Under the pieces are notes generated by a model. It saw only the letters and a program-made list of their open reading frames with translations. It searched no databases and was not told the DNA's origin. The position numbers and the translations under genes were made by a program. A stretch of DNA of 64,000 nt from Prevotella sp. (lineage in GTDB: Bacteria > Bacteroidota > Bacteroidia > Bacteroidales > Bacteroidaceae): positions 1 through 64,000 of the forward strand of contig JAGCNO010000074.1 in the NCBI GenBank assembly GCA_017645905.1, read 5' to 3'. Each line of letters begins with the position of its first letter. Position 1 is the first letter of the stretch. This document shows positions 8,401-18,200 of the stretch, piece by piece.

Positions 8401-9146
8401 GAGCCGCCGATGTCGCCAGTACCGTAGTAGCGATAAACCTGATTAAGGGAACTCTCTCCTATCTCACGGATGAGCTGCTCGTTCTGTGAGAGGTCTGCAT
8501 CGTTCCAGCGTTGTCCGTAGCCAAAGCCGTGTGCCATCATGATACGGCTGCCGTCAATGCCCTGCCACAAGCCGATGGTGAAGGGGTAGCGCTTGTTGCC
8601 CTCGTAGAAGGGATGCGTTCGCCAACCAAGCTTCTGCGACGAGAATCCGATGAGCCCGCAATGTGCGGCAAGTGTAGGCAGGGTGTAGGGGAAGCCGAAG
8701 CAGTCGGGCAGGAACACGTCGGTACTCTCACGGTTGAACTCGCTGCGGTAGAAGGTTTGCCCGAGCAGTATGTTACGTATCCACGACTCCGGCGACCCGA
8801 TGATGGTCTCATTGGCATCCCATCCGCTACCCGTGAGGTGCCAGCGACCGTTGGCCACGTAGGTTTTCATCTCGTTGTAAAGCTCTGGATAGTACTCTTT
8901 CATCCAGGCATACTTCACGGCTCCTTCGAAGTTAAAGATGTAATCGGGGTATTTCTTCAGGAGGAAGAGATTCTGGGTGAGCGTGTGACGTATATGGTCG
9001 CGTATGGTAGCCTGGACGTCCCAATTCCATTGGGTGTCTAAGTGAGCATCGGCCACCATATAGGCCTTCATGGTTTTTTCCTGGGCGTGAAGATTACAGG
9101 CCAGGGAGGAGGCGAGAAGGATTGTAGCGAAAAACTTAGTGTTCAT
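5469..9146 (-). CDS. Secreted GH38 alpha-mannosidase with C-terminal F5/8-type domain
   Basis: 1225-residue exported protein with a signal peptide ending near residue 21. The GH38 catalytic domain follows: 'AHLDTQW' carries the zinc ligands His35 and Asp37, and 'FLPDCFGFPYTLP' carries the nucleophile candidate Asp148. The family removes alpha-linked mannose by a retaining, zinc-dependent mechanism. The long middle is the usual beta-rich GH38 part, and roughly the last 130 residues look like an F5/8 type C (discoidin) carbohydrate-binding domain ('TDGNENTKWCD', 'RYVRLFVVG'). It is the last gene of a leftward run of secreted glycosidases and fits the alpha-mannan theme of the window. Two in-frame repeat insertions (6307-6352 and 7404-7430) lie in the beta-rich part. 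Confidence 0.9.
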   Translation of the reverse strand: MNTKFFATILLASSLACNLHAQEKTMKAYMVADAHLDTQWNWDVQATIRDHIRHTLTQNLFLLKKYPDYIFNFEGAVKYAWMKEYYPELYNEMKTYVANGRWHLTGSGWDANETIIGSPESWIRNILLGQTFYRSEFNRESTDVFLPDCFGFPYTLPTLAAHCGLIGFSSQKLGWRTHPFYEGNKRYPFTIGLWQGIDGSRIMMAHGFGYGQRWNDADLSQNEQLIREIGESSLNQVYRYYGTGDIGGSPNITSVRAVEKGINGSGPVQIISATSDQLYKDYLPYENHPELPVHDGELTMDVHGNGCYTSQAAMKLYNRQNEHLGDAAERAAVMASSLGVAAYPGERLTEAWRRVIWHQFHDDLTGTSIPRAYEFSWNDELLSLKTFADVLTHSVSAIATRMDTNVGGQPIVVYNNEAFPVTTVCKIQLPDGWQAKGCQVTDQHGKPVPSQLVEEQGQPMLLFQAMLPSSGLAVYSLKPVGKNVTTPFSSKTGVGGEVENSVYRLRVNEYGDIVSLIDKRTGRELVAEGQSIGLAVFDDCPSYRWPAWEILKKTLDKAPVPVRDEAEVTCFTSAKGNLQFPLRQTIVVKKKYGQSVIEQRIHLYEGDQAARIDFENTVDWHSSNALLKAVFPLTATNPMATYDIGLGSVQRGNNRDNMFEVYAHRWTDLTDASGSYGVTIMNDSRYGWDKPDDHTLRLSLLYTPKTNGNYAYQEQQDQGRHVFTYSIMAHQGPLNETQTARQATLLNSRPKVFFATKHKGDLGREFSFVSSDNDNVLVRCMKQAEVSDEYVVRVYELSGKSSQKASLTFAAPISQAVEADGTEKTIGAATYHGHSLNVSIKPYSVKTYKLRLSTSGTPAKKVETEMVSLPYDRRCFSYDAFRQDANFEGGYSYAAEILPKDGITVADIPFTFGEPDGLNGMVCKGQTLTIPAVKGDLQSVKGDLQSPHLHLLAASAKGDRTATFRVGPATNASRRRSVTASIPFYSGFIGQWGHEGHTKGFLKDASVAYVGTHRHSSGADEPYEYTYMFRVDIPLTAKDTEVQMPDDPNIVIFAATVSTQQPDLKPAAPLFETSLAPASAESVVNSEPSMPSLLKNARLVAVSGECNDNERAVFLTDGNENTKWCDVKPAPSYVVYDLGAVQKVSRWHLLNAGAEDFSYITRTCLLQTRLKETDEWTTVDMFDQNRSNVIERQFKPVEARYVRLFVVGPAQTTGDATRIYEFELY
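6307..6352. repeat. In-frame GDLQS palindromic repeat, two units (GH38 gene)
   Basis: Two tandem 21-bp units around GATTGCAAATCACC code on the minus strand for VKGDLQS twice, followed by P. It is a member of the coding repeat family centred on GGGGATTTGCAATCCCC. Confidence 0.8.
7404..7430. repeat. In-frame GDLQS-family repeat, diverged (GH38 gene)
   Basis: GGGAATTGCAAATTCCC is a perfect palindrome apart from its odd centre and reads AKGNLQFP in the GH38 frame, a diverged copy of the same repeat family. Confidence 0.6.
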
Positions 9147-9198
9147 AGTTATGGATATTTGTGGGAGCCGGCGGGTAAACCGCCTGGCGCGGGACTTG

Positions 9199-12100
9199 TT
9201 AAGGAAGGATGACTTTCTTTCCGTTTTGGATGTAGAGGCCCTTTGACAATTTACGATTTGACGAATTACGATTTACGATTTGCCGGCCTTGCAGGTCATA
9301 GAGGGGGGATTGCATATTTCCTTGAACAGAGCGAGGATTAAACAGAGGAGAGGAGATGCCGACCGTCTCGCCCATCACGTCTATCTGCTCAACGGCGGTG
9401 GCGGAAGTGAAATAAGCACGGAAGGGGGCAATCCTGGTGTTTGTGCGCGATGGGAGGAAGGCCGTTCCTTCCTCGTTGAGCACATAGCCGTCGGGCACCG
9501 CCGTAAACAGGGTGGTGCCTACCATCTGATACTGGTCGGTGGTGAGGGTCATCGGCGTGAGCGACGACTGGATGACAGCATCGGTGGCGGTGAAAGTCTG
9601 GACACCAGTGTTGGGGAAACTCACAAGGCAGGGCAGGCCGGCCTCAATGCTCTTAGTGTCTTCGAACTGGGCCTCGCCTTCCGGAGTTTCACCGACAAAG
9701 GTGAGCATGAGGGGAGCATCACCTTGAACCGAGGCAAAGGAGGGAGTGAAGGGCAACGTCAGTGTCTCCCAACGGTTTCCAAGGAAGAGTCTGCTGAAGC
9801 TGACTTCCCGCGCCACAAAACTCTTAGGAGCGAAGAAGTTGAGCGAGTCAGCCAGGACAATCGTTTCTGCGCGGTTTCCTCTTACAACGTTGCAGCCTTC
9901 GAGTCCGACGGGAATCTCCTCGTTCTCGCCAAAGATATAGAGCGTATTCTTGTTCATGTTAGGCCGCACGGAGTTGATGTTCTTTGCCAGTCCTGTCATG
10001 TCGATGGCAATGGCTCCCGATGGTGTGTTGACGATGGGCTGCGGCGCCATGCCGACAAGCGACTGGTTCTGCTGCCAATAGACGATGCCTGCCTGCGGAC
10101 GGCCCATAGCCCTCAGCCCGCCATCCTGTATATCACCACCCTCAGCGTAGAGGATGCTCATGGCATAGTTGGCCCCCAGCTCCAGATTGTCGAAGTAATA
10201 GGGAGCCTGTGCGGTGCGGCGCGGTTCTATCTGCAGGGGCACATAGATGCTGCCGGCATCGTAGAAGCCGCCCTCGCCCTCTTTGAACAGCCACAGACGG
10301 ACAGTGCCGTCGAAAGGCTCATCGGTGTTGATGTTCTGTATGACGACACGGCCCTGGAAGCAGTTGCCGTAGACATTGCCATTGGTGCGGTTGTTGACAG
10401 TGTGGCTCATGTATTTCAGCTGATGTCTCGGGGCGGCTCCCTCGTCGGTAATCTCGACAGAACCCTCGCCCACAATGTTTCGGCCTTCGTGGTCGGTGGC
10501 GAGCCACACATTCCAAGTACCATTCTGCTCAGGCTTGAAGTTAAGCGAGATGGTGGTCTCAGCACCAGGCTCCACATCGATGGCCGTGCGGCAGAGGGCC
10601 TCGCCTTTCTCCTCGGTCAGGCTGGCCAGCAGGTGAATCTCCGTAAACAGCTCATCTTCGCCTTCGTTACGGAAGGTAGCACGTACCGTCTGGTCATCGC
10701 CACGCTTGTGGTTGCCAGGAAATTCAAGGCTTGTCAAGGCAAGATTGACAATGGGACGTATCTCCATCTTCACCACGTTACCGCTGGCATCAACCTCAGT
10801 ATAGACATACCTCAGCTCTGGCGACATATTCGTTCGCCATGCCGTGTCGTTGGAACGTTTACTGATGGGCACGATGTGATAGACGCCCTCAGCAAGTCCT
10901 CGTACGGTGAACTCCTGGCTGGAGTAGGAGTTCTGGCCTATCTGCGCCGTGGCAGTATTGCCGATGGGCGTCAGCTTTCCTTCTTCGTTCACATAGCCTA
11001 TGCCCATGTTCCACGTTGCCGACACGCCCGACCAGTTAACATAGTTGGCAAAGAAGCGGTTCGTGCCGCGCAGTTCCCAGTCGTTGGCAGATAGCTTATA
11101 GCGGTATTGCGGCGTGTCCTCTTCGTCGGCCTTGACACCGTCAGGCAGACGCATGCCGATAATGGCATCCTGTCCCATGTTGTAGCCACCGGGAGTAAGG
11201 CTGGCGCCTATGCCGCTGCTGTTGCCCGGGTCAAGAATGTCGATGCGGTAATAGCTGTTCGACATGCCGCCCCAGCCCCAATTCACATGGAACAGTCCGC
11301 TGGCATCGTAGCCATCGAGCACGAAGGCATGGCCTCCGCCAGAGTTCTGGCCGCCAAAAGGCACGGGGTGTCCCGTAGCTATCTCGTTGTAGATAAGGTC
11401 GTTCCACTGTTGCAAGGTATACATATCACGCTTGGCCACATGGGTACCGTCGTCATAGTCGAAGTAGTTCACCAGTCCGTCGATGCCCTCGGAGAAGCCC
11501 GACGACGACGATGCGCCGTAGTTCATCTTGCAGTCCATGCCCACCCAAAGCATCAGTTCGGCGATGGCCTTCTTCTGCTCTTCGGTCTCCGAACCGTTGT
11601 AGTTATCAAGGATGTTGTCCCAGTCGATGACCGAGCCTGTAGGTATGGTGTTCAGTCTTACGCTCTTCTCGCCCTGACTGGTAGAATATTTCTGGATGTA
11701 TCCTGGAATGGATCTCTTGAGGGCAACGGGCCATCGGTAATAGCCTATGACCTGTGCCATAGCGGTGGCCACGCATCCCGTGGCACTTCGTCCGCCCTGC
11801 GTGCCGTCCTCATTATAGTAGATGGGGCAGAGCTGGTTGTAGGGGTCGCCCTGATTCCATGTCATCGGCAGCAAGGGAGCTACGGTATGGCGAGATATTT
11901 TGTTGTAGAGACCCACGTCGTTCGCAGATGTCTCCAGTTTATTGGCGTCATAGAGGGCGAAGAGGCTGTCGAGCTGTGCCATCTGTTCAGTGTAACATTG
12001 AAGCAGCCAACGCAGCCCGTCGGGCATGGTGTCTTCATCAAAGGAACCACTATCCGTATAGCCCAGCACGGGCACGGTTCGCTCGTCGCCCGACACTACT

Positions 12101-12354
12101 ACGAAGCCTTGGCTGTCGGCAGCGTTGAATACGTAGTAGGACGGGGATTGCAAATCCCCGCCAGCAGATTGCAAATCCCCTTGAACAGTGGCTGCAGGCG
12201 CTTTGAACGGAGCGGTGCTGGCAAGGCGCTTCCCTTGGGCGGCCAAGAAACGGCGGGCCTCGGCCTGTGCCTGTTGCCTCGTTACACCAGAACCTGCTGC
12301 TGCCGGAATGGTCAGCAGCACAAGTGTCAATAAAGCTAAAGTTTTTGCTGTCAT
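9199..12354 (-). CDS. Secreted C10-family (streptopain-like) cysteine protease
   Basis: 1051-residue exported protease. A signal peptide and propeptide come first; the propeptide has the family's 'YYVFN...GFVVVSGD' pattern. The catalytic core carries 'ATGCVATAMAQ' with nucleophile Cys194 and 'GHAFVLDGYD' with His342, then 'FHVNWGWGG', as in SpeB and interpain. A beta-rich region follows, then a domain with the pattern 'WETLTLPF' also seen in two other secreted proteins here (32226-34844 and 37308-40958), then a sorting-type tail 'YDLQGRQIVN...KGLYIQNGKK'. It sits between a GH18-like enzyme and the GH38 mannosidase on one strand, so it may open up mannoproteins for the glycosidases; that link is inference. 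In-frame repeats lie in the propeptide (12142-12188) and in the tail. Confidence 0.9.
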   Translation of the reverse strand: MTAKTLALLTLVLLTIPAAAGSGVTRQQAQAEARRFLAAQGKRLASTAPFKAPAATVQGDLQSAGGDLQSPSYYVFNAADSQGFVVVSGDERTVPVLGYTDSGSFDEDTMPDGLRWLLQCYTEQMAQLDSLFALYDANKLETSANDVGLYNKISRHTVAPLLPMTWNQGDPYNQLCPIYYNEDGTQGGRSATGCVATAMAQVIGYYRWPVALKRSIPGYIQKYSTSQGEKSVRLNTIPTGSVIDWDNILDNYNGSETEEQKKAIAELMLWVGMDCKMNYGASSSSGFSEGIDGLVNYFDYDDGTHVAKRDMYTLQQWNDLIYNEIATGHPVPFGGQNSGGGHAFVLDGYDASGLFHVNWGWGGMSNSYYRIDILDPGNSSGIGASLTPGGYNMGQDAIIGMRLPDGVKADEEDTPQYRYKLSANDWELRGTNRFFANYVNWSGVSATWNMGIGYVNEEGKLTPIGNTATAQIGQNSYSSQEFTVRGLAEGVYHIVPISKRSNDTAWRTNMSPELRYVYTEVDASGNVVKMEIRPIVNLALTSLEFPGNHKRGDDQTVRATFRNEGEDELFTEIHLLASLTEEKGEALCRTAIDVEPGAETTISLNFKPEQNGTWNVWLATDHEGRNIVGEGSVEITDEGAAPRHQLKYMSHTVNNRTNGNVYGNCFQGRVVIQNINTDEPFDGTVRLWLFKEGEGGFYDAGSIYVPLQIEPRRTAQAPYYFDNLELGANYAMSILYAEGGDIQDGGLRAMGRPQAGIVYWQQNQSLVGMAPQPIVNTPSGAIAIDMTGLAKNINSVRPNMNKNTLYIFGENEEIPVGLEGCNVVRGNRAETIVLADSLNFFAPKSFVAREVSFSRLFLGNRWETLTLPFTPSFASVQGDAPLMLTFVGETPEGEAQFEDTKSIEAGLPCLVSFPNTGVQTFTATDAVIQSSLTPMTLTTDQYQMVGTTLFTAVPDGYVLNEEGTAFLPSRTNTRIAPFRAYFTSATAVEQIDVMGETVGISSPLFNPRSVQGNMQSPLYDLQGRQIVNRNSSNRKLSKGLYIQNGKKVILP
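9247..9283. repeat. Heptamer run coding the linker of the protease tail
   Basis: Imperfect copies of TTACGAT fall between 'YDLQGRQ' and 'KGLYIQNGKK' of the C10 protease and code for an Asn/Arg/Ser-rich linker. The same unit occurs outside genes at 19797-19870. Confidence 0.6.
9303..9330. repeat. In-frame GDLQS-family repeat before protease tail
   Basis: A diverged unit on the minus strand reads VQGNMQSP directly before 'LYDLQGR' of the C10 protease tail. Confidence 0.6.
12142..12188. repeat. In-frame GDLQS palindromic repeat, two units (protease propeptide)
   Basis: Contains the perfect palindrome GGGGATTGCAAATCCCC and a second unit. It reads VQGDLQSAGGDLQSP inside the propeptide, just before the conserved YYVFN block. 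Confidence 0.8.
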
Positions 12355-12377
12355 AGTTTGAACGACTTGATCTCAGA

Positions 12378-12478
12378 GAAAGAACGGCTTATTCCCATAG
12401 AAAGAACGGCTTTTTCTCATAGAAAGAACGGCTTATTCGAATCGAAAGAACGGCTTTTTCTACCAGAGAGAACGGCTC
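12378..12478. repeat. 22-bp intergenic repeat array, locus 2
   Basis: Four full units and one degenerate unit of GAAAGAACGGCTT(T/A)TTC with variable 5-base linkers, between the protease start and the GH18-like gene. The last unit supplies the stop codon of the GH18-like gene. Confidence 0.75.
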
Positions 12479-13776
12479 AAAGTATTTATCACGATTTTTT
12501 TTCCATTCTTGATGTAGAGGCCCTTCTTCATTTGACTATTGGAGGATTTACCATTGGACAATTTGCGGCCTTGGAGATCATAGTAATCATCAGATGGTGA
12601 AGCGGTCGAATCGTGTAATGTTTCAATGCCATCGGTCTCTTCCATCTCTATCTCGAGTGAGGAGATGCGGCGCGACCATGTCCCGAGGCGCTCCAGCTCC
12701 TGGCCGCCGTTCCACTCCATCAAGGTACTTCCCGAGAGGTCGGTGGAGTAATAGACGGTGACCTTATAGCCGGGGTTTATCTTCATCGACTGGATGGTCT
12801 TGTCGGCCAGGCCATAGACGGCCAGTTCGCCTTTGCTGAAGCGACCCACAGGCAGCACGGTGGCATCGCCGCCGAAAGAGCTCTGCGTGTAGCAGGTTAC
12901 GGCGGGCTCATCGACCTGACGGGTGGGGAACACGCGGTTCATGGCTGCCGCCCACTGGTTGAGCTTCCAGGTTTCGTCGTTATATACCCAGACGAACCCG
13001 CCGACAACACCGTTATTGTCACGCCACGTCTGCATCTGACTGACGGAGGTGGCCATGTCGGTCTGATAGTTGGTGCGTCCGGCATGAACGGGCAGGTTGC
13101 CCAAGTGCCAGTCGGAGGGATTATTGTTGGCACCGCCATCGTAGCACTGGATAAGGACTCGGTCGCAGGCGCCGCTGCGGTTCCTGTTCAGCCCGTTCAC
13201 CAGCGAGTGCCAGAAGTTCTTGTTCGTGTAGGGAGCCACGGTGGTCTTGTAGCCCAGGTCGTACATCATGGTGTGGAACTTCACGGCCGTTTCTGCGTGG
13301 TAGCAATGCTCGTCGTCGTTGTTCACGGCGTCAATCTCGGGGATGGCTTGCTTCAGGGCCTGAAAGTTACGGTAGAGGATGCTGTTACTGTCCGTGCTAT
13401 CTCTCTCGATGAGGGTGCGGATGCAGTCATACGACTCGTTGCCCCAGCCGCCGATGCAAATCTCAATTCGCTCGATGCTGGTGGGCCAAGTCTTCAGGGC
13501 CTTCACATCTTCTATATAATAGGGCTGCTCGTTGGCAAAGACATACTGACCGTTCTTGCAAATGGTCTCGCCGTCGGTGGTGAGCGTGCCGTCGGCCTCT
13601 ACGGTGACGTCGAAGAGTATGACGTAGGTGAACCCCGACTCTTTCAGATTCGTGACCGTCTTGGGACGTTCACGGCGGATGTGCCCTCCCACATAGACCC
13701 CGCTGCCGGCCTGGGCCAGGAGGTCGCTACAGGTAAGGAGGAAGAGGGCTGCTAATGCAAATGGTTTACAGTTCAT
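12460..13776 (-). CDS. Secreted GH18-like glycosidase with beta/gamma-crystallin-type domain
   Basis: 438-residue exported protein. Residues ~20-300 look like a GH18-type TIM barrel (chitinase/endo-beta-N-acetylglucosaminidase family): the strand 'PEIDAVNNDDEHCYH' stands where GH18 enzymes carry their acidic catalytic motif, though it is not the textbook DxxDxDxE. Residues ~310-400 resemble a beta/gamma-crystallin domain ('CYTQSSFGGDA', 'NPGYKVTVYYS'). The tail 'YYDLQGRKL...KGLYIKNGKKIVIN' is the sorting-type C-terminus. After this the frame runs seven residues further into the 22-bp repeat array, which supplies the stop. In a mannosidase operon an endo-acting enzyme that frees N-glycans would make sense; this is inferred from context. 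Confidence 0.55.
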   Translation of the reverse strand: MNCKPFALAALFLLTCSDLLAQAGSGVYVGGHIRRERPKTVTNLKESGFTYVILFDVTVEADGTLTTDGETICKNGQYVFANEQPYYIEDVKALKTWPTSIERIEICIGGWGNESYDCIRTLIERDSTDSNSILYRNFQALKQAIPEIDAVNNDDEHCYHAETAVKFHTMMYDLGYKTTVAPYTNKNFWHSLVNGLNRNRSGACDRVLIQCYDGGANNNPSDWHLGNLPVHAGRTNYQTDMATSVSQMQTWRDNNGVVGGFVWVYNDETWKLNQWAAAMNRVFPTRQVDEPAVTCYTQSSFGGDATVLPVGRFSKGELAVYGLADKTIQSMKINPGYKVTVYYSTDLSGSTLMEWNGGQELERLGTWSRRISSLEIEMEETDGIETLHDSTASPSDDYYDLQGRKLSNGKSSNSQMKKGLYIKNGKKIVINTLSRSLW

Positions 13777-13792
13777 AGTGTATGGTCTATCG

Positions 13793-15280
13793 TTAACGTT
13801 GACAACTGTTCAGCAAGTCGGCCTTGCCGTCGGCAAGCAGCTTGAGGATGAGCTCGCCGAAGAGCGTATTCTGCCAGGCAAACCAAGGACGGGTGTAGTG
13901 GTTGGGATCATCAATATCGAACGACTCATGGATGAAGCCTGTTCCGGCATCAGTCCTCATAAGGAGTTCTATACAATGTTTTATCTCGGCATCGTCCTGG
14001 CTGGTGAAGGCCATCAGCATAATGCTCATTGGCCAAGCCATTCTCGGCCCTACGTGGGGACCGCCAACTCCTTCGCCGGCCTTGCCCTTATAGAAAGCTG
14101 GATTGTCCTCCGACCAGATGAACCGACGTGTATTCTGATAGATGGGGTCGTTAAGGGGCACGTCGCCCAGATAGGCCAAGGCGAGGAGCGACGGCACGTT
14201 GGGGTCGTCCATCAACACATGACTGCCGTAGCCGTCTACCTCAAAGGCATATATCTTACCGTTATTAGGAGAATCCACCACGGCATACTTCTTCAGCGCC
14301 CCAGCCACCTCATCAGCCAAGGCCTTGCATTGTGCTGCACGGTCGGCATCGGCATTGACGGCAGTCAGAATCTCGGCAGCCTTGCGCAGCGAGCTGACAG
14401 CCATGAAGTTGGAGGGCACGAGATAGGGGAAGAGGGTGGCGTCATCGCTGGGACGGAAAGCCGAGGCAATGAGTCCGCAGGGCTTGGCCGGATGTCCCAG
14501 ACCGTCCCAGCCCATCGTGTCAAACTGCCGGTCGGTGTGGCGCTTGAAGCGGTAGCTTCCCATGTCCTTGTGCTGCTGCTCACGGAAGACGGTGAGGATG
14601 TTATCGATGGCCTTCAGCCATTCGTCGCCGAAGATAGTGGCATCGCCAGTAGTCTTCCAGTAGTGGTAGGCCAGGCGGATGGGGTAGCACGACGAGTCAA
14701 TCTCATACTTGCGCTCATGCACACCGGGCTTCATGTCGGTCTGGTCACTCTTCCACTCGCCCACCTTCGTAGTGTCCTGATAGAAAGCATTGGCGTATGG
14801 GTCGAGGTTAATACACTTCAGTTGGCGAAGGATGACGCCACGAATCAGTTTAGCCAGCGCCGGGTCGTCCTTACAGAACTGGACGTAGGGCCACACTTGG
14901 GCACCAGAGTCGCGCAGCCACATAGCGGCAATGTCGCCGGTATAGACGAAGGTGTCATCGTCGCCACCGTCATTGCTGTAATGGACGGTCGTCTCCAAGG
15001 TATTGGGGAAACAGTTCTCGAACATCCAGGCCAGATAGGGGTTGGTGCCGAGCTGCTGCTTCACCTTCTCTATCTGCTGGTCGATGACCTGTGAACTGAA
15101 CAGCCGCTTCTCCATCGGCGGACGTTTCGACTGCCCTACCCTAATGGTGGTGTCGGCCGTCATCTGGATGTATGCCTGGCCGAAGCCCTCTTCCTGTACG
15201 GGCTCCTGTGTCTTCGTCTCCTTGGCTCCGCAAGCAGCAAGAAGTCCTGCGGCAGCCATTATTGCAAATATTCTTTTCAT
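13793..15280 (-). CDS. GH125 exo-alpha-1,6-mannosidase lipoprotein
   Basis: 495-residue lipoprotein; the lipobox 'LLAACG' puts the acylated cysteine at residue 17. The rest is a full-length GH125 (alpha/alpha)6 barrel with the family's 'MWLRDSGAQVWPY' motif, 'DSSCYPIRLAYHYW' and 'GFIHESFDIDDPNHYTRPWF'. GH125 enzymes are metal-independent inverting exo-mannosidases that cleave alpha-1,6-linked mannose. It lies 14 bases after the DUF4965/GH2 fusion gene and 16 bases before the GH18-like gene, so it is surely co-transcribed. With GH76, GH92 and GH38 in the same window it points to alpha-mannan or N-glycan breakdown. Confidence 0.93.
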   Translation of the reverse strand: MKRIFAIMAAAGLLAACGAKETKTQEPVQEEGFGQAYIQMTADTTIRVGQSKRPPMEKRLFSSQVIDQQIEKVKQQLGTNPYLAWMFENCFPNTLETTVHYSNDGGDDDTFVYTGDIAAMWLRDSGAQVWPYVQFCKDDPALAKLIRGVILRQLKCINLDPYANAFYQDTTKVGEWKSDQTDMKPGVHERKYEIDSSCYPIRLAYHYWKTTGDATIFGDEWLKAIDNILTVFREQQHKDMGSYRFKRHTDRQFDTMGWDGLGHPAKPCGLIASAFRPSDDATLFPYLVPSNFMAVSSLRKAAEILTAVNADADRAAQCKALADEVAGALKKYAVVDSPNNGKIYAFEVDGYGSHVLMDDPNVPSLLALAYLGDVPLNDPIYQNTRRFIWSEDNPAFYKGKAGEGVGGPHVGPRMAWPMSIMLMAFTSQDDAEIKHCIELLMRTDAGTGFIHESFDIDDPNHYTRPWFAWQNTLFGELILKLLADGKADLLNSCQR

Positions 15281-15294
15281 GTTGTCGTAAAGTT

Positions 15295-18200
15295 TCAGTT
15301 TTCAATCTTCAATCTCTTAGTGATTGTACCATCCTCATTGCGAACGATGTTGATGCCACGGGTCAGACTGTCCATCTTCATGCCTGAAAGGTTGTAAATG
15401 GTTTGGTCGTTAGGGGTGAGTGGTGAGGGGTGAGTGGTGGGAGGATTGTTTATCCCCACCGTGCCATCGTTGTAAACGTTGCTCAGTCGGAGGTTCACCT
15501 CCCTGACACGTTCTTCATCGACCTTGACAACAGCACGGTCGTAGGTCATCAGGCCGTTCACCTCGGTCTCCACATCAGTAGTCTGGGTATAGACGGCGGC
15601 GCAGAAGGCTGCATTGCCACCATCATTGGCGGTGGCATCCTTGGCCATGCTGATGACTGCCTCGGTATTCTCGACGTAAGCGTCGGTGAGCTTCTTCTCG
15701 TTGTCGTAGTTCACGTAGGTGGTGGCAGCATTCTCATACCAGCGGTGTCCCTCGATATGACGGCCGAGCCCTCCGAACTCTCCCAGCACGACGGGACGGT
15801 TGGGGTCGTAAAGGAAGATATGGGGCGGACGGTCGTAGTCGTGCAGGTCGACGATGTCGCCTACGCCCTCGTAGTGGTTGCCGCCACTGGCTGCATTGAC
15901 CAGACGGCTGCCGTCGATGGAGCGGGTATAGTTGACAACCTCAGCGGTCTTGAACTGTCCCCAGCTCTCGTTGAACGGCGTCCAGACAACGACGCAGGGG
16001 CTGTTCTTGTGCTGCTCAATGATTTCCTTCCATTGGTTCTTATAGGCGTTCTCCACGGCGGTGGTATGCTTGCCGGACTTCGTGCTCCATTCGCGGGTAA
16101 CCCACGGTTCATCGCTGCGACCCAGTGCGGGCATGTCCTGCCAGACGAGCACACCCAGGCGGTCGCAGTGGTAGAACCAACGGTCGGGCTCCACCTTCAT
16201 GTGCTTGCGAATCATGTTGAAGCCCCAGTCCTTTGTCTTCTGAATGTCGTAGAGCAGGGCCTCGTCGGTCGGGGCGGTGTAGAGACCGTCGGGCCAGTAG
16301 CCCTGGTCAAGCGGGCCGAACTGGAACAGGTCATGATTGTTCAGCTGCATGCGCCACTCGCCGTTGTCCAGCTTGCGGGTCGAAATCTTGCGCAGGGCGG
16401 TGTAGCTCTCCACACGGTCGGTTTCCTTACCGCCAATGCTGAGCGTCACCTCCATGTCGTAGAGTGTGGGGCTGTCGGGACTCCAAAGCTTTGCGCCCGG
16501 CACACTCAGCGTGATGTCGCTGCCGGCATCACCGCTGCCCTGTGCCACCTGCGCTCCGTTCAGTTTCAGTACCACATTGGCCTGAGCACTGGTGTTTCCT
16601 GCTGCCGACACATTGACGGTCAGCTCGCTGCGGTCAATGTCAGAAGTCGTTGTCACGGTCTTGATATACTGTTCATTGACAGGCTCCAGCCACACCGTCT
16701 GCCAGATGCCCGACACCTGTGTATACCAGATGCTGCCGGGGCCGCCGGGGTTGTAGCGCTGCTTGCCCAGGGGCTGTGTGGTCTCGTCGGTATTGTCCGT
16801 CACCATCACGGTGACAGTGTTGGTGCCTTCCTTCAGACGGTCGGTGATGTCGATGGAGAAAGCTCCGTAGCCACCCGTATGGCTACCCACGGCCGTGCCG
16901 TTGACAGAGACACGGGCGGTATAGTCCACGGCTCCAAAGTTCAGCATCACGCGGCGGCCTGCCCAGCTCTCGGGTACAGTAAATTCACGCTGATACCACA
17001 GGTAGTTGTTCTTGTCGAGCATGCGCATGACACCCGACAGACTTGACTCCAAAGGGAAGGGTACAAGAATCTTCCCGTCCCATGCTGTGGGAATGGTGCG
17101 CTGGCTCATCGGTGTGATGGCGTAATCCCAGAGTCCGTTCAGGTTCTGCCACTCACTTCTCACTAACTGCGGGCGGGGATATTCGGGCAGCGGGTTCTGC
17201 GGGTCTACCTCGTCGGCCCACTTCGTCTTTATCTTGTAGCCCTGAGGTGCCCATGCTGTCTCTTCGGGCTGCGGGGCATACTTGTCCATGAGCACGCGCA
17301 TCCAGTGGCCGCCGATGACCGAACGGGCCCGGAAGCCGCGCATGTGCTTGCTGTCGGTATAGTACCAGTCGCACATCGGTACACGGTCGGTGGTCTCGTT
17401 GAACCACTTCCACATCGGGTCGGTGAACTTTAAGAACGTCTCCTTGTCGGGGGCCATCGAGGCCGTCCAGCAGATCCAGTCGCTCTTGGTGTACTTCTCA
17501 CGGTTGTCGAGGGGCAGTCCCCAGGTGTTCTGCTTCGTCAGGTAGTACTTTATCTCACGCTCCATCACCTGCTTGGGGAAGATGTTGATGCCCCAGAGCT
17601 TATCCCACACGAGGTTGTACTTCTGGCTCCACGTGCCTCCACGGTCGAAGGCCAGCTTGTAGTGGTCGCCGTCGCGGGCATCGACCTCCCACACCTGAGC
17701 CATCTTCTTGGCAATGTCCATGTAGCGGGTGTATAAATCGTTGCGGCCGCGCATCTTGCACATCTCGGCATATCCGGCTATACCCATGATGGCCTTGATA
17801 CTGAGGTTGGCGTTGTGGGCCCAGTGACCGGCGAAATCGTCGGTACAGAGCTGTGTGTCAGGGTCTTGTCCGTTGCTCACGAGGTAGTTCACCCAACGGG
17901 TACAGATGCTCCAGTAGGTGTTCACCCAGTTGGTGTTGCCCTCAATCTTCGAAATCATCGCTGCTAGGATGAGCATGTTGCCGCTCTCCTCGAGGGGCAT
18001 GTCGCCGCCATAGACCTGTCCGTTGGCGTGGGGATAGGTGCCCAGGTCGTGGGCAGCCCAGTCCTTGTTCCACCGGCCGGTGCGCTGATATTCGAAGATA
18101 GAGGTCATCATGCCCTTCTGCAGCTCGGGGTTGTAGAGCAGGAAGAGGGGAGCCGAGGGATAGGTCAGGTCGACGGTGTTCACGCAACCGTTACTGTTGT

